64,000 nt of DNA from Algoriphagus sp. A40 (GTDB taxonomy: Bacteria > Bacteroidota > Bacteroidia > Cytophagales > Cyclobacteriaceae). The stretch spans positions 124,001-188,000 of the forward strand of contig NZ_MUNY01000059.1 of NCBI RefSeq assembly GCF_002002735.1. The letters run 5' to 3'. Every line of letters starts with the position of its first letter. Within the stretch, counting starts at the first letter, position 1. The notes beneath the pieces are model-generated. The model had not been told where the DNA came from, made no database searches, and saw only the letters and a list, made by a program, of their open reading frames with translations. This document shows positions 25,562-35,373 of the stretch, piece by piece. The position numbers and the translations under genes were made by a program.

Positions 25562-26473
25562 ATGAAGCCCCGCTACCACAAAGTCCCCATTGCCCCGGCC
25601 AGCTCTTTTGGCATCCGCTATGACAAAAAGCCCAATTTTGGAACCCTTTGGCACTATCATCCCGAGCTGGAGCTCCACTACATCGTCAAAGGTCAGGGCA
25701 TTCAGTACATTGGAGACACGGTGAGTGGATTTTCGGACGGGGATCTGATTCTGTTGGGAGAAAACCTCCCTCATGCCTGGAGATGCAGCGAGGAATATTT
25801 TCAGGGAAATCCCGGCGTAATGGTTGAGGCGATGGTGCTACACTTCCTGCCCACTTGCTTTGGTAAGGAATTTTTGGCTTTGCCGGAGGCCCAGTCTATT
25901 CCTGCATTGTTTGAAAAAGCCAAAAAAGGGCTGAAAATCACCGGCAAGACCAAAGAAATAATAACAGAAAAACTCAAAAACCTGCTCGAATCCTCTCACT
26001 TGGACCGGCTGATTTACCTAATGCAGATTTTGAAAATCCTCTCCGAGACAGGCGATTATGAAACCATATCCCCGGGCTATGCTTTCAGCCACTTGAACAA
26101 TATTTCGGAAATGGAGCGGCTGGAAAAAATCTACACCTACGTCATGGGGCACTATCGCCAAAACATCAGCCTGGAGCAAATGGCCTCCATTTCCAACCTC
26201 AGCATCACCAGCTTTTGCAGGTATTTCAAAAAAATGACCAACAAATCCTTCTTTGAATTTCTGATCGAGGTCCGGATTTCCAATGTCTGCAAAGGCCTGA
26301 TGGAGGACAGGCTCCCCCTGGAAATCATCTGCTCGGAATGTGGCTTCCAAAATGTCAGCAATTTTTACAGGCACTTTAAAAAAGTGACGGGAATGACTCC
26401 TTTCGCCTACAGAAAGACCACTGCCTCCGGCCTCAAACCTTCCTCCAGAAACCAACAATTCGCAACGCTATAA
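25562..26473 (+). CDS. AraC family transcriptional regulator
   Basis: A 303-residue protein. Residues 1-110 form a cupin sensor (GTLWHYHPELELHYIVKGQG and GDLILLGENLPHAW). Residues 195-290 carry the two helix-turn-helix units: ISLEQMASISNLSITSFCRYFKK and LPLEIICSECGFQNVSNFYRHFKKVTGMTPFAYRK. It is divergent from the isomerase-like gene and probably controls the sugar block to its left in response to the sugar bound in the cupin. Confidence 0.92.
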   Translation: MKPRYHKVPIAPASSFGIRYDKKPNFGTLWHYHPELELHYIVKGQGIQYIGDTVSGFSDGDLILLGENLPHAWRCSEEYFQGNPGVMVEAMVLHFLPTCFGKEFLALPEAQSIPALFEKAKKGLKITGKTKEIITEKLKNLLESSHLDRLIYLMQILKILSETGDYETISPGYAFSHLNNISEMERLEKIYTYVMGHYRQNISLEQMASISNLSITSFCRYFKKMTNKSFFEFLIEVRISNVCKGLMEDRLPLEIICSECGFQNVSNFYRHFKKVTGMTPFAYRKTTASGLKPSSRNQQFATL

Positions 26474-26475
26474 AT

Positions 26476-26510
26476 GAAAAAGCTCCGGTTACCCATTGGC
26501 ACCGGAGCTT
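26476..26510 (-). terminator. Terminator between araC-type gene and carbonic anhydrase
   Basis: AAGCTCCGGT (26480-26489) and ACCGGAGCTT (26501-26510) form a 10-base perfect stem. On the minus strand the stem is followed by TTTTT, so it mainly ends the leftward carbonic anhydrase transcript; on the plus strand it comes 7 bases after the regulator stop without a T run. Confidence 0.8.
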
Positions 26511-26544
26511 ACTTAGCGGTCTAAGTTTTCACTGGACGAATATT

Positions 26545-27186
26545 CTATTTTATGTTCAGTTGATAAACTGCATCCAAGGTATCATTTGATTCAATGTTCA
26601 CCCCAAGATCCTTGATGACTCCGGAGCCCACGCCATATACCCACCCATGGATCGTAAGCGGCTGATTGTTTCTCCAGGCATTTTGCACGATGGAAGTCTT
26701 GGCCAAGTCATGAACCTGCTCTACGACATTCAGCTCCACAAATCGGTTGAACCGTTCGGCTTCATCCTCAATCTTATTCAGCTCTTTGTGGTGAAAGCGG
26801 TAGACGTCCTTGATATGCCTGATCCAGTTGTCGATCAATCCGATGGTGTCTGAACCCATTGCTGCCTTGACTCCACCACAGCCATAATGTCCGCAGACAA
26901 TAATATGCTTTACTTTCAGGACGTTCACCGCGTAGTCGAGTACACTCAACATATTCATGTCGGAATGCACGACCATATTGGCAATGTTACGGTGGACAAA
27001 CACCTCGCCCGGCTGCGCTCCTATGATTTCATTTGCCGGCACTCGGCTGTCTGCACATCCGATCCACAGCAAAGGTGGCTGTTGTCCGTTGGCCAGTTTT
27101 TGGAAATATTCGGGATCAACGGACAGCTTGGAGGCTACCCAATTTTTGTTGTTTTCAAGAAGTTGATTATAAAATAAGTCGTTCAT
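26545..27186 (-). CDS. can: Beta-class carbonic anhydrase
   Basis: A 213-residue cytosolic enzyme interconverting CO2 and bicarbonate. Zinc ligands are Cys44 with Asp46 (WIGCADSRVPANEI) and His100/Cys103 (IIVCGHYGCGGVKAA). GEVFVHRNIANMV is the standard active-site loop. Length fits the family. It lies 12 bases downstream of a SulP transporter on the same strand, so the pair likely serves bicarbonate uptake and CO2/pH balance. Confidence 0.95.
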   Translation of the reverse strand: MNDLFYNQLLENNKNWVASKLSVDPEYFQKLANGQQPPLLWIGCADSRVPANEIIGAQPGEVFVHRNIANMVVHSDMNMLSVLDYAVNVLKVKHIIVCGHYGCGGVKAAMGSDTIGLIDNWIRHIKDVYRFHHKELNKIEDEAERFNRFVELNVVEQVHDLAKTSIVQNAWRNNQPLTIHGWVYGVGSGVIKDLGVNIESNDTLDAVYQLNIK

Positions 27187-27198
27187 TTTGAGATACGT

Positions 27199-28794
27199 TT
27201 AATGTGAAGCAACGGGAGAGTCCCATCCAAAGAAAGCACTGTAACTTTCCGGATTTTCAACACTCCCTTTGGTTGAGATCAGTTTGACGCGGATGTTCCG
27301 CTCTTTGGCTTTGGAAGTGAAGTCTTCCAAAATTTCAATGACGTCGTAATTGATACGGATTGTTTTTCGTACATCCAGCTCGAGGAAAGTCCCCTCTGGC
27401 AGGTTGCTGAGTTCTCTCAGAATGGCCCCTTTGTTTAGAAAGGATAATTCCTCCGCCAAGGTCATGTAGATGTGGTTTTCCACACTCGAATCCTTGACAA
27501 TATTGAGGAAGTGCGAGTTTTTGTAATTCTCGATTAAGATAAAGATTATCGAAACGGCCATCCCCAATGCAATTCCCACCAGGATATCAGTAAAAACCAC
27601 CCCGATTACCGTCACTATAAATGGCAAAAACTGGGATCTACCCAATTTATACATGGCTTTGAACATTGCAGGATTAGCCAATTTGAATCCTACCATCAAT
27701 AAGACTGCCGCCAAAACCGCCAATGGAATTCTGTTTAGTAAGCCTGGAATGAGGATGACTGCAAGAAGAAGGAAAAGGCCATGGAAAATCGTTGACAACT
27801 TGGTTTTTCCGCCTGACATCACATTGGCAGAAGATCTGACAATTACCTGGGTCACTGGAATTCCTCCGATCAATCCTGAAAGGATGTTTCCTGTACCCTG
27901 AGCAAACAGTTCTCTGTTGGTGGGTGTCACACGCTTTTCTGGATCAATTTTATCCGCTGCTTCTACAGAAAGCAAGGTCTCCAAACTAGCCACAACAGCA
28001 AGGGTGAATGCGACTGTCCAGACATCCAAATTGGTAATTGCTCCGAAATTCGGCAAGGTAAACTGTCCGATGAACATGTCCAGGTTTTCCGGAATGGGCA
28101 CATTGACTAAATGCGAGGCTTCTATGTATAGATAGGAACCTTCGGGAATCAGACTTTGGAACACCAAACCTACAATCACTGCCACCAATGAGCCGGGAAT
28201 GAGTTTGAATAGTTGGTGCTTTTTGGTCAGCACTTTGTCCCAAAGAATCAGAATGAGCAGGGAAACCAAGGACAGGACAATAGCTCCGGGGGTAAGCGAA
28301 TCAAGCATTGTCGAAAGAGTGGAAAATGTATTTTCCCCATCAGCCTGGACAAAACTTTCATCCCCTTCATAATCGGCATCATGCCCAAAAGCATGAGGGA
28401 TCTGCTTCAGAACGATGATAATTCCAATCGCAGCCAGCATTCCTTTGATTACTGCACTCGGGAAATAATAACCGATAACACCTGCTTTTAAAACCCCAAA
28501 TACAACCTGGATGACACCAGCAAGAATCACTGCAAGAAGGAAATTTTCAAAGCTTCCGAGGGTGCCTATGGCTGTCAATACGATCACCGCCAAACCTGCG
28601 GCCGGTCCACTGACTCCAACAGAAGAACCGCTGAGAGACCCTACGACCACGCCGCCAATAATTCCGGCAATCAATCCTGAAAACAAGGGAGCACCACTCG
28701 CCAATGCAATACCCAAGCAAAGGGGTAGTGCTACAAAGAACACAACAAGGCTTGCCGACAAATCCTTGCCGACATGCTTAAATAAAGAAGACAT
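27199..28794 (-). CDS. SulP family anion (probably bicarbonate) transporter
   Basis: A 531-residue membrane protein with about 12-14 helices, from LSASLVVFFVALPLCLGIALASGAPLFSGL (the SulP signature start) through ALAAVLLMVGFKLANP, then a C-terminal STAS domain (430-531) with GTFLELDVRKTIRINYDVIEILEDF. The close link to carbonic anhydrase (12 bases) points to bicarbonate as substrate, as with BicA-type SulP proteins; sulfate is the alternative. Inner membrane. It appears to be the middle gene of a three-gene leftward operon. Confidence 0.9.
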   Translation of the reverse strand: MSSLFKHVGKDLSASLVVFFVALPLCLGIALASGAPLFSGLIAGIIGGVVVGSLSGSSVGVSGPAAGLAVIVLTAIGTLGSFENFLLAVILAGVIQVVFGVLKAGVIGYYFPSAVIKGMLAAIGIIIVLKQIPHAFGHDADYEGDESFVQADGENTFSTLSTMLDSLTPGAIVLSLVSLLILILWDKVLTKKHQLFKLIPGSLVAVIVGLVFQSLIPEGSYLYIEASHLVNVPIPENLDMFIGQFTLPNFGAITNLDVWTVAFTLAVVASLETLLSVEAADKIDPEKRVTPTNRELFAQGTGNILSGLIGGIPVTQVIVRSSANVMSGGKTKLSTIFHGLFLLLAVILIPGLLNRIPLAVLAAVLLMVGFKLANPAMFKAMYKLGRSQFLPFIVTVIGVVFTDILVGIALGMAVSIIFILIENYKNSHFLNIVKDSSVENHIYMTLAEELSFLNKGAILRELSNLPEGTFLELDVRKTIRINYDVIEILEDFTSKAKERNIRVKLISTKGSVENPESYSAFFGWDSPVASH

Positions 28795-28844
28795 ACATTT
28801 AATTTAAAATGAGAAAATTGCTCAGGAGACCCTGAGACTGGCAA

Positions 28845-29138
28845 TCAAGAAAAAAACTGAAAGTTGGGAGGGGGGACATGGATCTCCTGCACATAGCTGG
28901 AAAAACCGTTTGAATTCTGGGTGAAATAAAAAGTGCTGTCAATTTTCAGAAATGGGTGTTCCAATGAAAAAGCCGGAAGCATGTATTCATTGAACATCTT
29001 TACCTCTTTTTCCAGAAGTTCCTGAAGAGGATTTGTCTCTACGAGTTCTTCAGCAGTGAGTTGGATCTGTCCATAGTAAGTGCAGGCAATCAGATTGATA
29101 GCCATTAAAAAACTAAAGAGGATCAGTAATTTTTTCAA
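28845..29138 (-). CDS. Small putative lipoprotein upstream of the SulP transporter
   Basis: A 97-residue protein beginning with TTG (MKKLLILFSFLMAINLIAC...), whose signal ends at a lipobox-like LIAC (Cys19). The rest is acidic and ends in SYVQEIHVPPPNFQFFS. Small secreted proteins with a proline-rich HVPPP tail occur beside transporter genes in Bacteroidetes, but I cannot name the family. The TTG start is chosen because it gives a typical MKKLL signal; the next ATG falls inside the hydrophobic core. It is 50 bases upstream of sulP, same strand, so likely co-transcribed. Confidence 0.55.
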   Translation of the reverse strand: MKKLLILFSFLMAINLIACTYYGQIQLTAEELVETNPLQELLEKEVKMFNEYMLPAFSLEHPFLKIDSTFYFTQNSNGFSSYVQEIHVPPPNFQFFS

Positions 29139-29669
29139 GGGGTGCTTAAACTCTGTTAGAGAATCTCAGTTCGCAAGAACAACAATTCTAGGGGATGTCC
29201 TACGGGAAAACCGATTATTTGAACAGCAATTTTAAAAAAATGTTTTTCTGTTGAAAAAATTTTTTCGAAAAAATCAGCCAAAAGCCCACTCTTTTCAGAA
29301 TTGAATTGTCCTGTTTGGCAGAAAGTATTCCAATCATTTCCAAGACGATTTTACCTGCTTGGGAGCACTATTCACGAAAACCCTATTTCAATTATATGAT
29401 TGTCCGGAATGACATATGTAGCCAAATTATATTTTAGCACTTCGACCAGGTCGGTGACAGCACCTCGACATACTTCGACAAGCTCAGCACAAGTGCTCGG
29501 TGTCCGGGAGACTTCAGGTCTGGTAGGAGGGGGATGGAATGCGGCTTCGCCGCATTCCATCCCCCTCCTACATTCAAAACAAAGTTCCGGTGGTCGAGCT
29601 TATCGAGACCATTTCGCAAATTTTGAATACTGGTGTAAAACGGATATTCAGATTGAATTAACTTTCTGA
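29139..29669. repeat. Repeat-rich intergenic region
   Basis: About 530 bases between diverging genes with no gene on either strand. It holds the palindrome at 29523-29571 and the phrases TTCGACAAGCTCAGCACA (29478) and GGTCGAGCTTATCGAGACC (29592), both typical of Bacteroidetes interspersed repeats. The 29139-29400 part is plain AT-rich sequence that should include the promoter of the small lipoprotein operon. Confidence 0.5.
29523..29571. repeat. 49-base perfect hairpin
   Basis: Two perfectly complementary 23-base arms starting GTAGGAGGGGGATGG and ending CCCCCTCCTAC enclose the loop TTC. No T run follows on either strand. Arms this long and exact suggest recent origin or selection. It sits inside a block of other dispersed repeat phrases. 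Confidence 0.85.
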
Positions 29670-30767
29670 ATGAAAAAAATCACTTCTCTCCTATTCTTTT
29701 TCATCGGGCTTACCAATCTATTCGCCCAGAAAAATCCAGATACCCAAGTTCTTCAAGCCATTTTAGAAACTCAACTGAATCAGGATATCCCGGGAATTCT
29801 TTTAGATGTTCAGTCGGGAAATAATGACATCAATTGGTCTGGAGCTGCGGGAGTTTCTGACAAGGCAAACAATGTAAAGCTTCTCCCTGTGCAGACCTTT
29901 CGGATTGCCAGCGTGACCAAAACCTTTGTCGCTTCTTCCATTTTGAGGCTTTGGGAGGAAGGAAAACTTGATTTAGAAGACCCGATTTCAAAATACATCT
30001 CTGCCGGGCATGCCGAGATTTTGAATCAGGATTATGAGTTGGACAAAATCAGCATCTTGAATGTTTTGAGGCACAATGCCGGATTTTTTGACCACACCCA
30101 TGCTCCGGTTTTCTTCGAAAAAGTACTTCAACCGGGAGGCTACGAATGGACCAGAACCTAGCAATTGATGCTTTGTGTGGAAGCCGGAGATCCAGTTGGT
30201 TCCCCGGGGGAAAAGTTCAGCTATTCGGATACGGGTTACATCATTTTAGGTGAAATCATCGAAAGGATTTATGGAAAAACTCTGGGGCTAGCCATACCGG
30301 AAATCCTTGATTTTAAAAAGTTGGAGCTTGAAAACATTGCCTTTGAAGGACTAAATCCAAAAGTCGATCAGGCCAGAATTCATCAGTATTTCCAGGGTCA
30401 GGACACCTACCTCCTTCATCCTACCATGGATTACTTTGGCGGAGGCGGACTGCTTTCCACCACAGCAGACCTGAGCCGCTTTTTTCTGGCTTTGTTTCAG
30501 GGAAAAGTTTTCAAAAATCCATCCACTTTGGAGAAAATGCTTCAACCTGTTTCCTATTCTGAAGTGCCAATGATGGACTATCGGATTGGAATTTATCGGA
30601 TTGAGATCAATGGCGTGGAAGCTTTTGCACATGCGGGATTTTGGGGAACCCAGGTCATTTATTTGCCAAGTTTGGATCTGGCAATGGCCACCAATTACAG
30701 TCAAATCTGGAAAGGAAGAGTTCCGCCTGTTTTTGGAGAGGTTTTGAAAGTGTTGTCTGATCAATAA
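29670..30767 (+). pseudogene. Serine hydrolase (beta-lactamase family) interrupted by an amber codon
   Basis: One continuous frame of 366 codons with a single internal TAG at 30159-30161 (codon 164). Signal peptide 1-20 (ending FAQ), SVTK at 81-84 (Ser81, Lys84) and YSD at Tyr185 are the class C beta-lactamase-like active site; the two motifs fall on opposite sides of the stop. Sequence on both sides is well conserved (EWTRT before, then QLMLCVEAGDPVGSPGEKFSYSDTGY after), so a single base change from CAG, GAG or AAG explains the stop. The truncated product of 163 residues would be inactive. Likely a young pseudogene, unless the stop is read through or is a sequencing error. Confidence 0.8.
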
Positions 30768-30801
30768 AAAAGTCCCGCTTTGGATCCAAAAAGCGGGACT
30801 T
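30765..30801 (-). terminator. Terminator of the GH106 gene
   Basis: AAGTCCCGCTTT (30770-30781) pairs with AAAGCGGGACTT (30790-30801). On the minus strand the stem is followed by a T run (complement of 30765-30771). It lies 31 bases past the GH106 stop and just after the serine hydrolase stop. Confidence 0.8.
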
Positions 30802-30831
30802 GCAAAAACTTCCAATTCATTTTTTTCAGGT

Positions 30832-33800
30832 CTATTCCAACTTGACCACCCGCACCGGCCCCAGCAAACCCGATGGAACCAAGGGTGAATCAGCCCTGTA
30901 AAACGGCATGGTGGTAAATGTGGTCTTTTGGGCACCCGGCTGGGCATCACCGATCAGACGATTGACCCAGGTATTCACCACGCGGATTTCAATTTGGTTT
31001 TCGCCCGACTTGAGTGCCTTGCTGATGTCGATTCGGAATGGCGCTTTCCAGACAATCCCCAAATTCTGGCCGTTGATGATGACTTCCGCCAGATTCTTCA
31101 CACTTCCCAAATCCAGGATGTAGGCGGAGGTATTTTCTTTTTGGAAAAGGTTGAAGGTTTTGGAATACCTAGCCGTGCCGGAGAAATATTTGATATCGGA
31201 ATCTGCATGCTCCGACCAAGAAGCCAAAGTGGTTAAATCCACCTTTTTTGAGTCGAAATCAACTACCCAATTTCCCACCAATTCGGCGGCTAAACTTTCT
31301 TTTTTCTCAGGCAAAGTCAAAGAAGCTTGGGAAGTTGGCTCTCGGAACAGGATGAAAAACGCATCCCAAGACTCAAATTTCAGCGGTATCACAGTACGTC
31401 CATTGGTGATTTCGTAGGAAACTTCCCTAACACTCCCGTCGATTGGATTCCAAAGCATGGGCTTCTTGCCAGTGGTTCTGAAACTTACAGTAGCAGTGGT
31501 AGGATCTACGCTGCGATTGTTGAACCAATAGATTTCTTCGGAATCGGTTTTTCGGTGACGGAAGAGGATTTTATGGTCGGTACCGGTGATTTGCACATCA
31601 GCCAATACGGAGATCTTTACGTCCGGACCCACATTTTCCATTGCCCAGATTTGGTTGGCCAAAGCTTCAAAATCCGCCTGATTGTCAGAAATACTCGGAG
31701 ACATTAGCGGCATTCTCCCGATGATTTTCACTCCGGCATCTGCGAGAATTTTGAGTTTTTCCAAAACAGGAAAAGTCATCAAAACAGCACTCTCATCCAG
31801 CATCAGCACTTCGTAAGTATTCCCGCTTATGGCTTTCAGCTTTCTGTTTTCGGCTTGAATAGCCTCCTGCAGAGCCGTGGCATTTACAAAATCAAACTCA
31901 TAGCCTTTGGGAATTTCAGGCAGTTTTTCCCTGGCCACCCAAGTGATGTTGGTGTTTTCTCCATAGAAATAAAGAATGTCTGCCACGTTTTCCCCCTGTT
32001 GCATCAAATAGGAACTTCGTCCCAAATAATCCATCCAAGCTTTTGCCATGTCAGCCCAGGATTCCTGACGGCTGAAATACTGCCCAAAAGGACCGAGAGA
32101 AAATCCGGGTTTCTTGTCGTCCAAAGGCTGATGTACCGAAGTGTGGATCACAAACCGGTTGAGTCCGGAGGCCAACTCCAAATCCGCAGTCCGCTTGAGT
32201 CGCTCGGGATATTCCTGAAACGGCCGACCCACCGAAGTCATAGATTCAGCTGCTACGAAAGGCTTGCCGTAAATATTGGCCACCGAAGCTGACTCCCGGA
32301 TATCTGCCTCGCTACGCACTTCCTCATCCGCCCCTCCTGCCAAACTGCCGGGCGTCCACATAGCAGACATCGGAATATCCGCATGCCTCTTCACATCCAT
32401 CCCATCGGCAAGGTAAATCCGCTTGTTTTCATGCGATTCGGTGTAGCGTTTCATCCCGCGCTTTTTCAGCTCCTCCCCGATGACATCGTAATGATTATCG
32501 GAAATGAGTTCGCCAATCGTTTTTCTGAAATCCCAGAGGAATTTTTCGCTTTCCTCCAGGCTGTTAACAACCCTTCCGGTTAATGCTGGCAAATATGGGA
32601 TCAGACTATAACCTCTCCTTTTCTGAAATTCCGACGGAAAATCCGCCGACCAATTCATGTGACCGGCCTCGTAGCTGTCCAGGACCATGTACCCCAATCC
32701 TCCGGAACCCAACTTGCCTCCGGTCGCACTTTGGTACAGATCCAGGTAGTGATTGATGTAGCGACGGACAGCGTTTTCATCCAGTTTGTCCACCTCCAAA
32801 CCCGTGGCCTCAGGTGAAGCGGGATGGTTTTGGCGGCCTGTCAGAGAATAGCCCAAGCGGATGATTTTCCATTTCCCGGCAGGCACATCCCAGGAAATGC
32901 TTCCGTCAGCTTTCATTTTATCACTCAGATCGATCACTTCTGAAGGTTCGATCAAATCCTCCAATCCTTCCAGAAACTTTACATTTGCCAAAAGATAATC
33001 CTCTGACCAAGGTGAAAATCCGGCTTTATCCTCCACTTGATCGATTCGCGAGGAGGTGTAAAGTTGGAATTCAGCCACATTTACCCCGTCGGGTTTTTCC
33101 TGAGGTGGCATGCCCGCCATCGCCGCAAAAACATTGGGCTGAATGGGTAAGGTTTCGTAAGTAATCCTCCAATATTTCGCGGTAGTAACCGGAATTGAAA
33201 CGGAATTAAATGGAACGGTACTTCCGGAAACCGTGGCGATTGTTTTGAAATTGACTCCGTCATCGGAGACTTTGAGGCGACGGTTTTCCGGTCCACCGTT
33301 AAACTCCGCCAAAGCACCATTCATTGCTCCCGAGATGCTAAAAGCCCGAAAAGTCTGAGGCTGGTCAAAGGCATATTGGATCCACATATCCTCCCCGATT
33401 TCCATGGGAGGCAAAAAACCGGAGGCTGCAATACTTCCGTCCAAAAGCAGTTGAGAATCAAAATCTCCACCGCTAAGGGTGATTTTCGGATTCAGTTCTT
33501 GGATGGTTTTCTCAGAATCTGACACCCGATAGGCAACTACCAGCGCATCCCTGTAAAAGCTTGGTACCTCTCCGATAAAACTGCCGGACATTCCCCCACC
33601 TTCCAGATGGGCATCCTGAAATTTCCCGGTTTGGTCGGAAGGCTGGGGAAGTTTCCCTTGGAAAGCTTTTCCACCTTCAACCAGAGTTTCAGACCAGACA
33701 TATTTTTTCATAGCATCCTCTGGCTTAACCCATGGACCCCCGGTTACGCTCCATCCGGGCGAACCCGCAATTGCCATTTCAAGACCCTTTTCTCCTGCCA

Positions 33801-34104
33801 AATCCGTTGCAAACTTGAATGCGGCTTTCCACTCGGGAGTCATAAAAACCAGCTTTTGGGGGACGACTACAGGGGTGAACAGGTTGGCGTCGAAGTTTTG
33901 GAAGCCCCCAATTCCGGTTTTTTCCATCCATTCCAGATCCTTTTGGATCCCTTCTTGGGTGATGTTGCCATTCATCCAGTGCCACCAAACCCGTGGTTTA
34001 GCTTCGTTTGTGGGATTTTGGAACTTGGAGAAAAGCGGATCCTGCTGGGAAAAAGCGGCAGTTCCAGAAAGAAATGCCAAGAGGAATGCAGCGGACTTTT
34101 TCAT
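30832..34104 (-). CDS. GH106-type alpha-L-rhamnosidase, secreted
   Basis: A 1090-residue protein with signal peptide 1-19 (ending AAFSQ). The N-terminal PRVWWHWMNGNITQEGIQKDLEWMEKTGIGG and WKAAFKFATDLAGEKGLEMAIAGSPGWSVTGGPWV are the family hallmark of glycoside hydrolase family 106. A galactose-binding-like module with LRIT-type strands lies near 240-370, the barrel core has YEAGHMNWSADFPSEFQKRRGY, and C-terminal jelly-roll modules end in VRVVNTWVNRLIGDAQPGA. It releases terminal alpha-L-rhamnose from plant or algal glycans in the periplasm. Length fits the family. Esterase and deacetylase genes to its right may act on the same substrate. Confidence 0.88.
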   Translation of the reverse strand: MKKSAAFLLAFLSGTAAFSQQDPLFSKFQNPTNEAKPRVWWHWMNGNITQEGIQKDLEWMEKTGIGGFQNFDANLFTPVVVPQKLVFMTPEWKAAFKFATDLAGEKGLEMAIAGSPGWSVTGGPWVKPEDAMKKYVWSETLVEGGKAFQGKLPQPSDQTGKFQDAHLEGGGMSGSFIGEVPSFYRDALVVAYRVSDSEKTIQELNPKITLSGGDFDSQLLLDGSIAASGFLPPMEIGEDMWIQYAFDQPQTFRAFSISGAMNGALAEFNGGPENRRLKVSDDGVNFKTIATVSGSTVPFNSVSIPVTTAKYWRITYETLPIQPNVFAAMAGMPPQEKPDGVNVAEFQLYTSSRIDQVEDKAGFSPWSEDYLLANVKFLEGLEDLIEPSEVIDLSDKMKADGSISWDVPAGKWKIIRLGYSLTGRQNHPASPEATGLEVDKLDENAVRRYINHYLDLYQSATGGKLGSGGLGYMVLDSYEAGHMNWSADFPSEFQKRRGYSLIPYLPALTGRVVNSLEESEKFLWDFRKTIGELISDNHYDVIGEELKKRGMKRYTESHENKRIYLADGMDVKRHADIPMSAMWTPGSLAGGADEEVRSEADIRESASVANIYGKPFVAAESMTSVGRPFQEYPERLKRTADLELASGLNRFVIHTSVHQPLDDKKPGFSLGPFGQYFSRQESWADMAKAWMDYLGRSSYLMQQGENVADILYFYGENTNITWVAREKLPEIPKGYEFDFVNATALQEAIQAENRKLKAISGNTYEVLMLDESAVLMTFPVLEKLKILADAGVKIIGRMPLMSPSISDNQADFEALANQIWAMENVGPDVKISVLADVQITGTDHKILFRHRKTDSEEIYWFNNRSVDPTTATVSFRTTGKKPMLWNPIDGSVREVSYEITNGRTVIPLKFESWDAFFILFREPTSQASLTLPEKKESLAAELVGNWVVDFDSKKVDLTTLASWSEHADSDIKYFSGTARYSKTFNLFQKENTSAYILDLGSVKNLAEVIINGQNLGIVWKAPFRIDISKALKSGENQIEIRVVNTWVNRLIGDAQPGAQKTTFTTMPFYRADSPLVPSGLLGPVRVVKLE

Positions 34105-34311
34105 AGGAATGGGTTTATTAGGTTTGAGTTAGTGACAAGAAAAGAAAAGACCATCCTGTACCTTAATGCCTAAAATCCTGGATACGAATTTTTTAAAACC
34201 ATTAAGAAATTTAGGAAATTGAGCTGTATTGAAACCATTAGCAAAAGCGCTAAGACCAAAAGATCTTAATTTCTTAATTCTCTAAATGTTTAATCCTAAA
34301 ACCTAAGGGCT

Positions 34312-35184
34312 TCAAGGAATCAGCTTCCGCTTTCTCAGCCAGTTTTCAAAGTTTTGAGTCCACATATCGGAGGTAGTTCCTTTGGGCGAAAAACCAAAAC
34401 CATGGTCGCCTTTTTCATAGGCATGAAGTTCTGTAGGCTGTCCGTCAGCCACCCACTCCTGATAGAGCTCGATGCTGTGAGGCAAAAGACCCAAACCGTC
34501 ATCCGTGGCCACCGCGATGAAAATCGGCGTTTCCTTCTTTGGCATATCCTTGCCCACCACCGCTTTTTTGTAGAGGTAAATCGGAGCGATAAAATCCGGT
34601 TTCCACTTTTCCTCCGCACTGAGCATCACAGACATGGTCACCGTACCTCCTGCAGAGAAACCCATAAAGCCGATTTTTTCCGGATCGAGACCCAATTTGG
34701 CTGCGTTGGTTCGCACGAATTTCATCGCCTCAATCCCGTCGTTTTTGGCCATTTCGACCACCGGGGCATTGATCGAGTCAAGCTTGTCTTTGTTTTGCAT
34801 CAGGGGCATAAGCTCAGCAAAAGGGTTGTCGGTTTCACTTTTCACCACCCGATACTTCAAGACAAATGCCTCGATTCCAAGCGAATTGAGCCATTCGGCC
34901 ACTCGGATTCCTTCATTATCGATGGACAGAATATGAAATGCCCCACCCGGCGCCACGATGATGGATGTGCCATTTGCCTTGTCTTTGGGTGCAGGATAGT
35001 GAAGCAAAACCGGCTCTGAGACATTGTACAACATCCGGTTATTGGGAAAAGGCGTGATTTCTTTTTCGGACCAGTTCCAGGTTTCTGAACCAGGTGCTTT
35101 GCCGGGATAGAGTTTGATCACCTGTTGAGAATACCCCAAAGTAGAAATGGAAAATAGCAGAAGGAACAGGGTTTTAATTTTCAT
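34312..35184 (-). CDS. Secreted alpha/beta hydrolase (acetyl xylan esterase-like)
   Basis: A 290-residue protein; ATG 35184 (MKIKTLFLLLFSISTLGYSQ) gives a signal peptide, so the upstream in-frame ATG is rejected. The oxyanion strand IIVAPGGAFHIL, nucleophile elbow GFSAGG (Ser177), acid region AVATDDGLGLL and His in EKGDHGFGFSPKG make a complete catalytic set of the BD-FAE / acetyl esterase group. It probably removes acetyl groups from glycans in the periplasm. It follows GH106 in map order on the same strand (208 bases apart). Confidence 0.86.
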   Translation of the reverse strand: MKIKTLFLLLFSISTLGYSQQVIKLYPGKAPGSETWNWSEKEITPFPNNRMLYNVSEPVLLHYPAPKDKANGTSIIVAPGGAFHILSIDNEGIRVAEWLNSLGIEAFVLKYRVVKSETDNPFAELMPLMQNKDKLDSINAPVVEMAKNDGIEAMKFVRTNAAKLGLDPEKIGFMGFSAGGTVTMSVMLSAEEKWKPDFIAPIYLYKKAVVGKDMPKKETPIFIAVATDDGLGLLPHSIELYQEWVADGQPTELHAYEKGDHGFGFSPKGTTSDMWTQNFENWLRKRKLIP

Positions 35185-35373
35185 AATTAGGAAGAGTGCA
35201 GAGTTGGACAGAAGACAAAACAACTTTCTAATGTAACAAAATGAGACAATAAAACTATCCGGTCGTTAAACGGAATAAAAGATCATATCAGGAACGGAAA
35301 AAGAGTCTTTCTTCGGTTATTCAATGGTTATTCCAAATGATCTTGGTAATTTCTGGAACTTATTCCTTGCACT

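Noticed and set aside
26480..26510. Stable hairpin considered as a small RNA or tRNA-like gene
   Set aside because: Simple 10-base stem with T run between converging genes; a terminator explains it.
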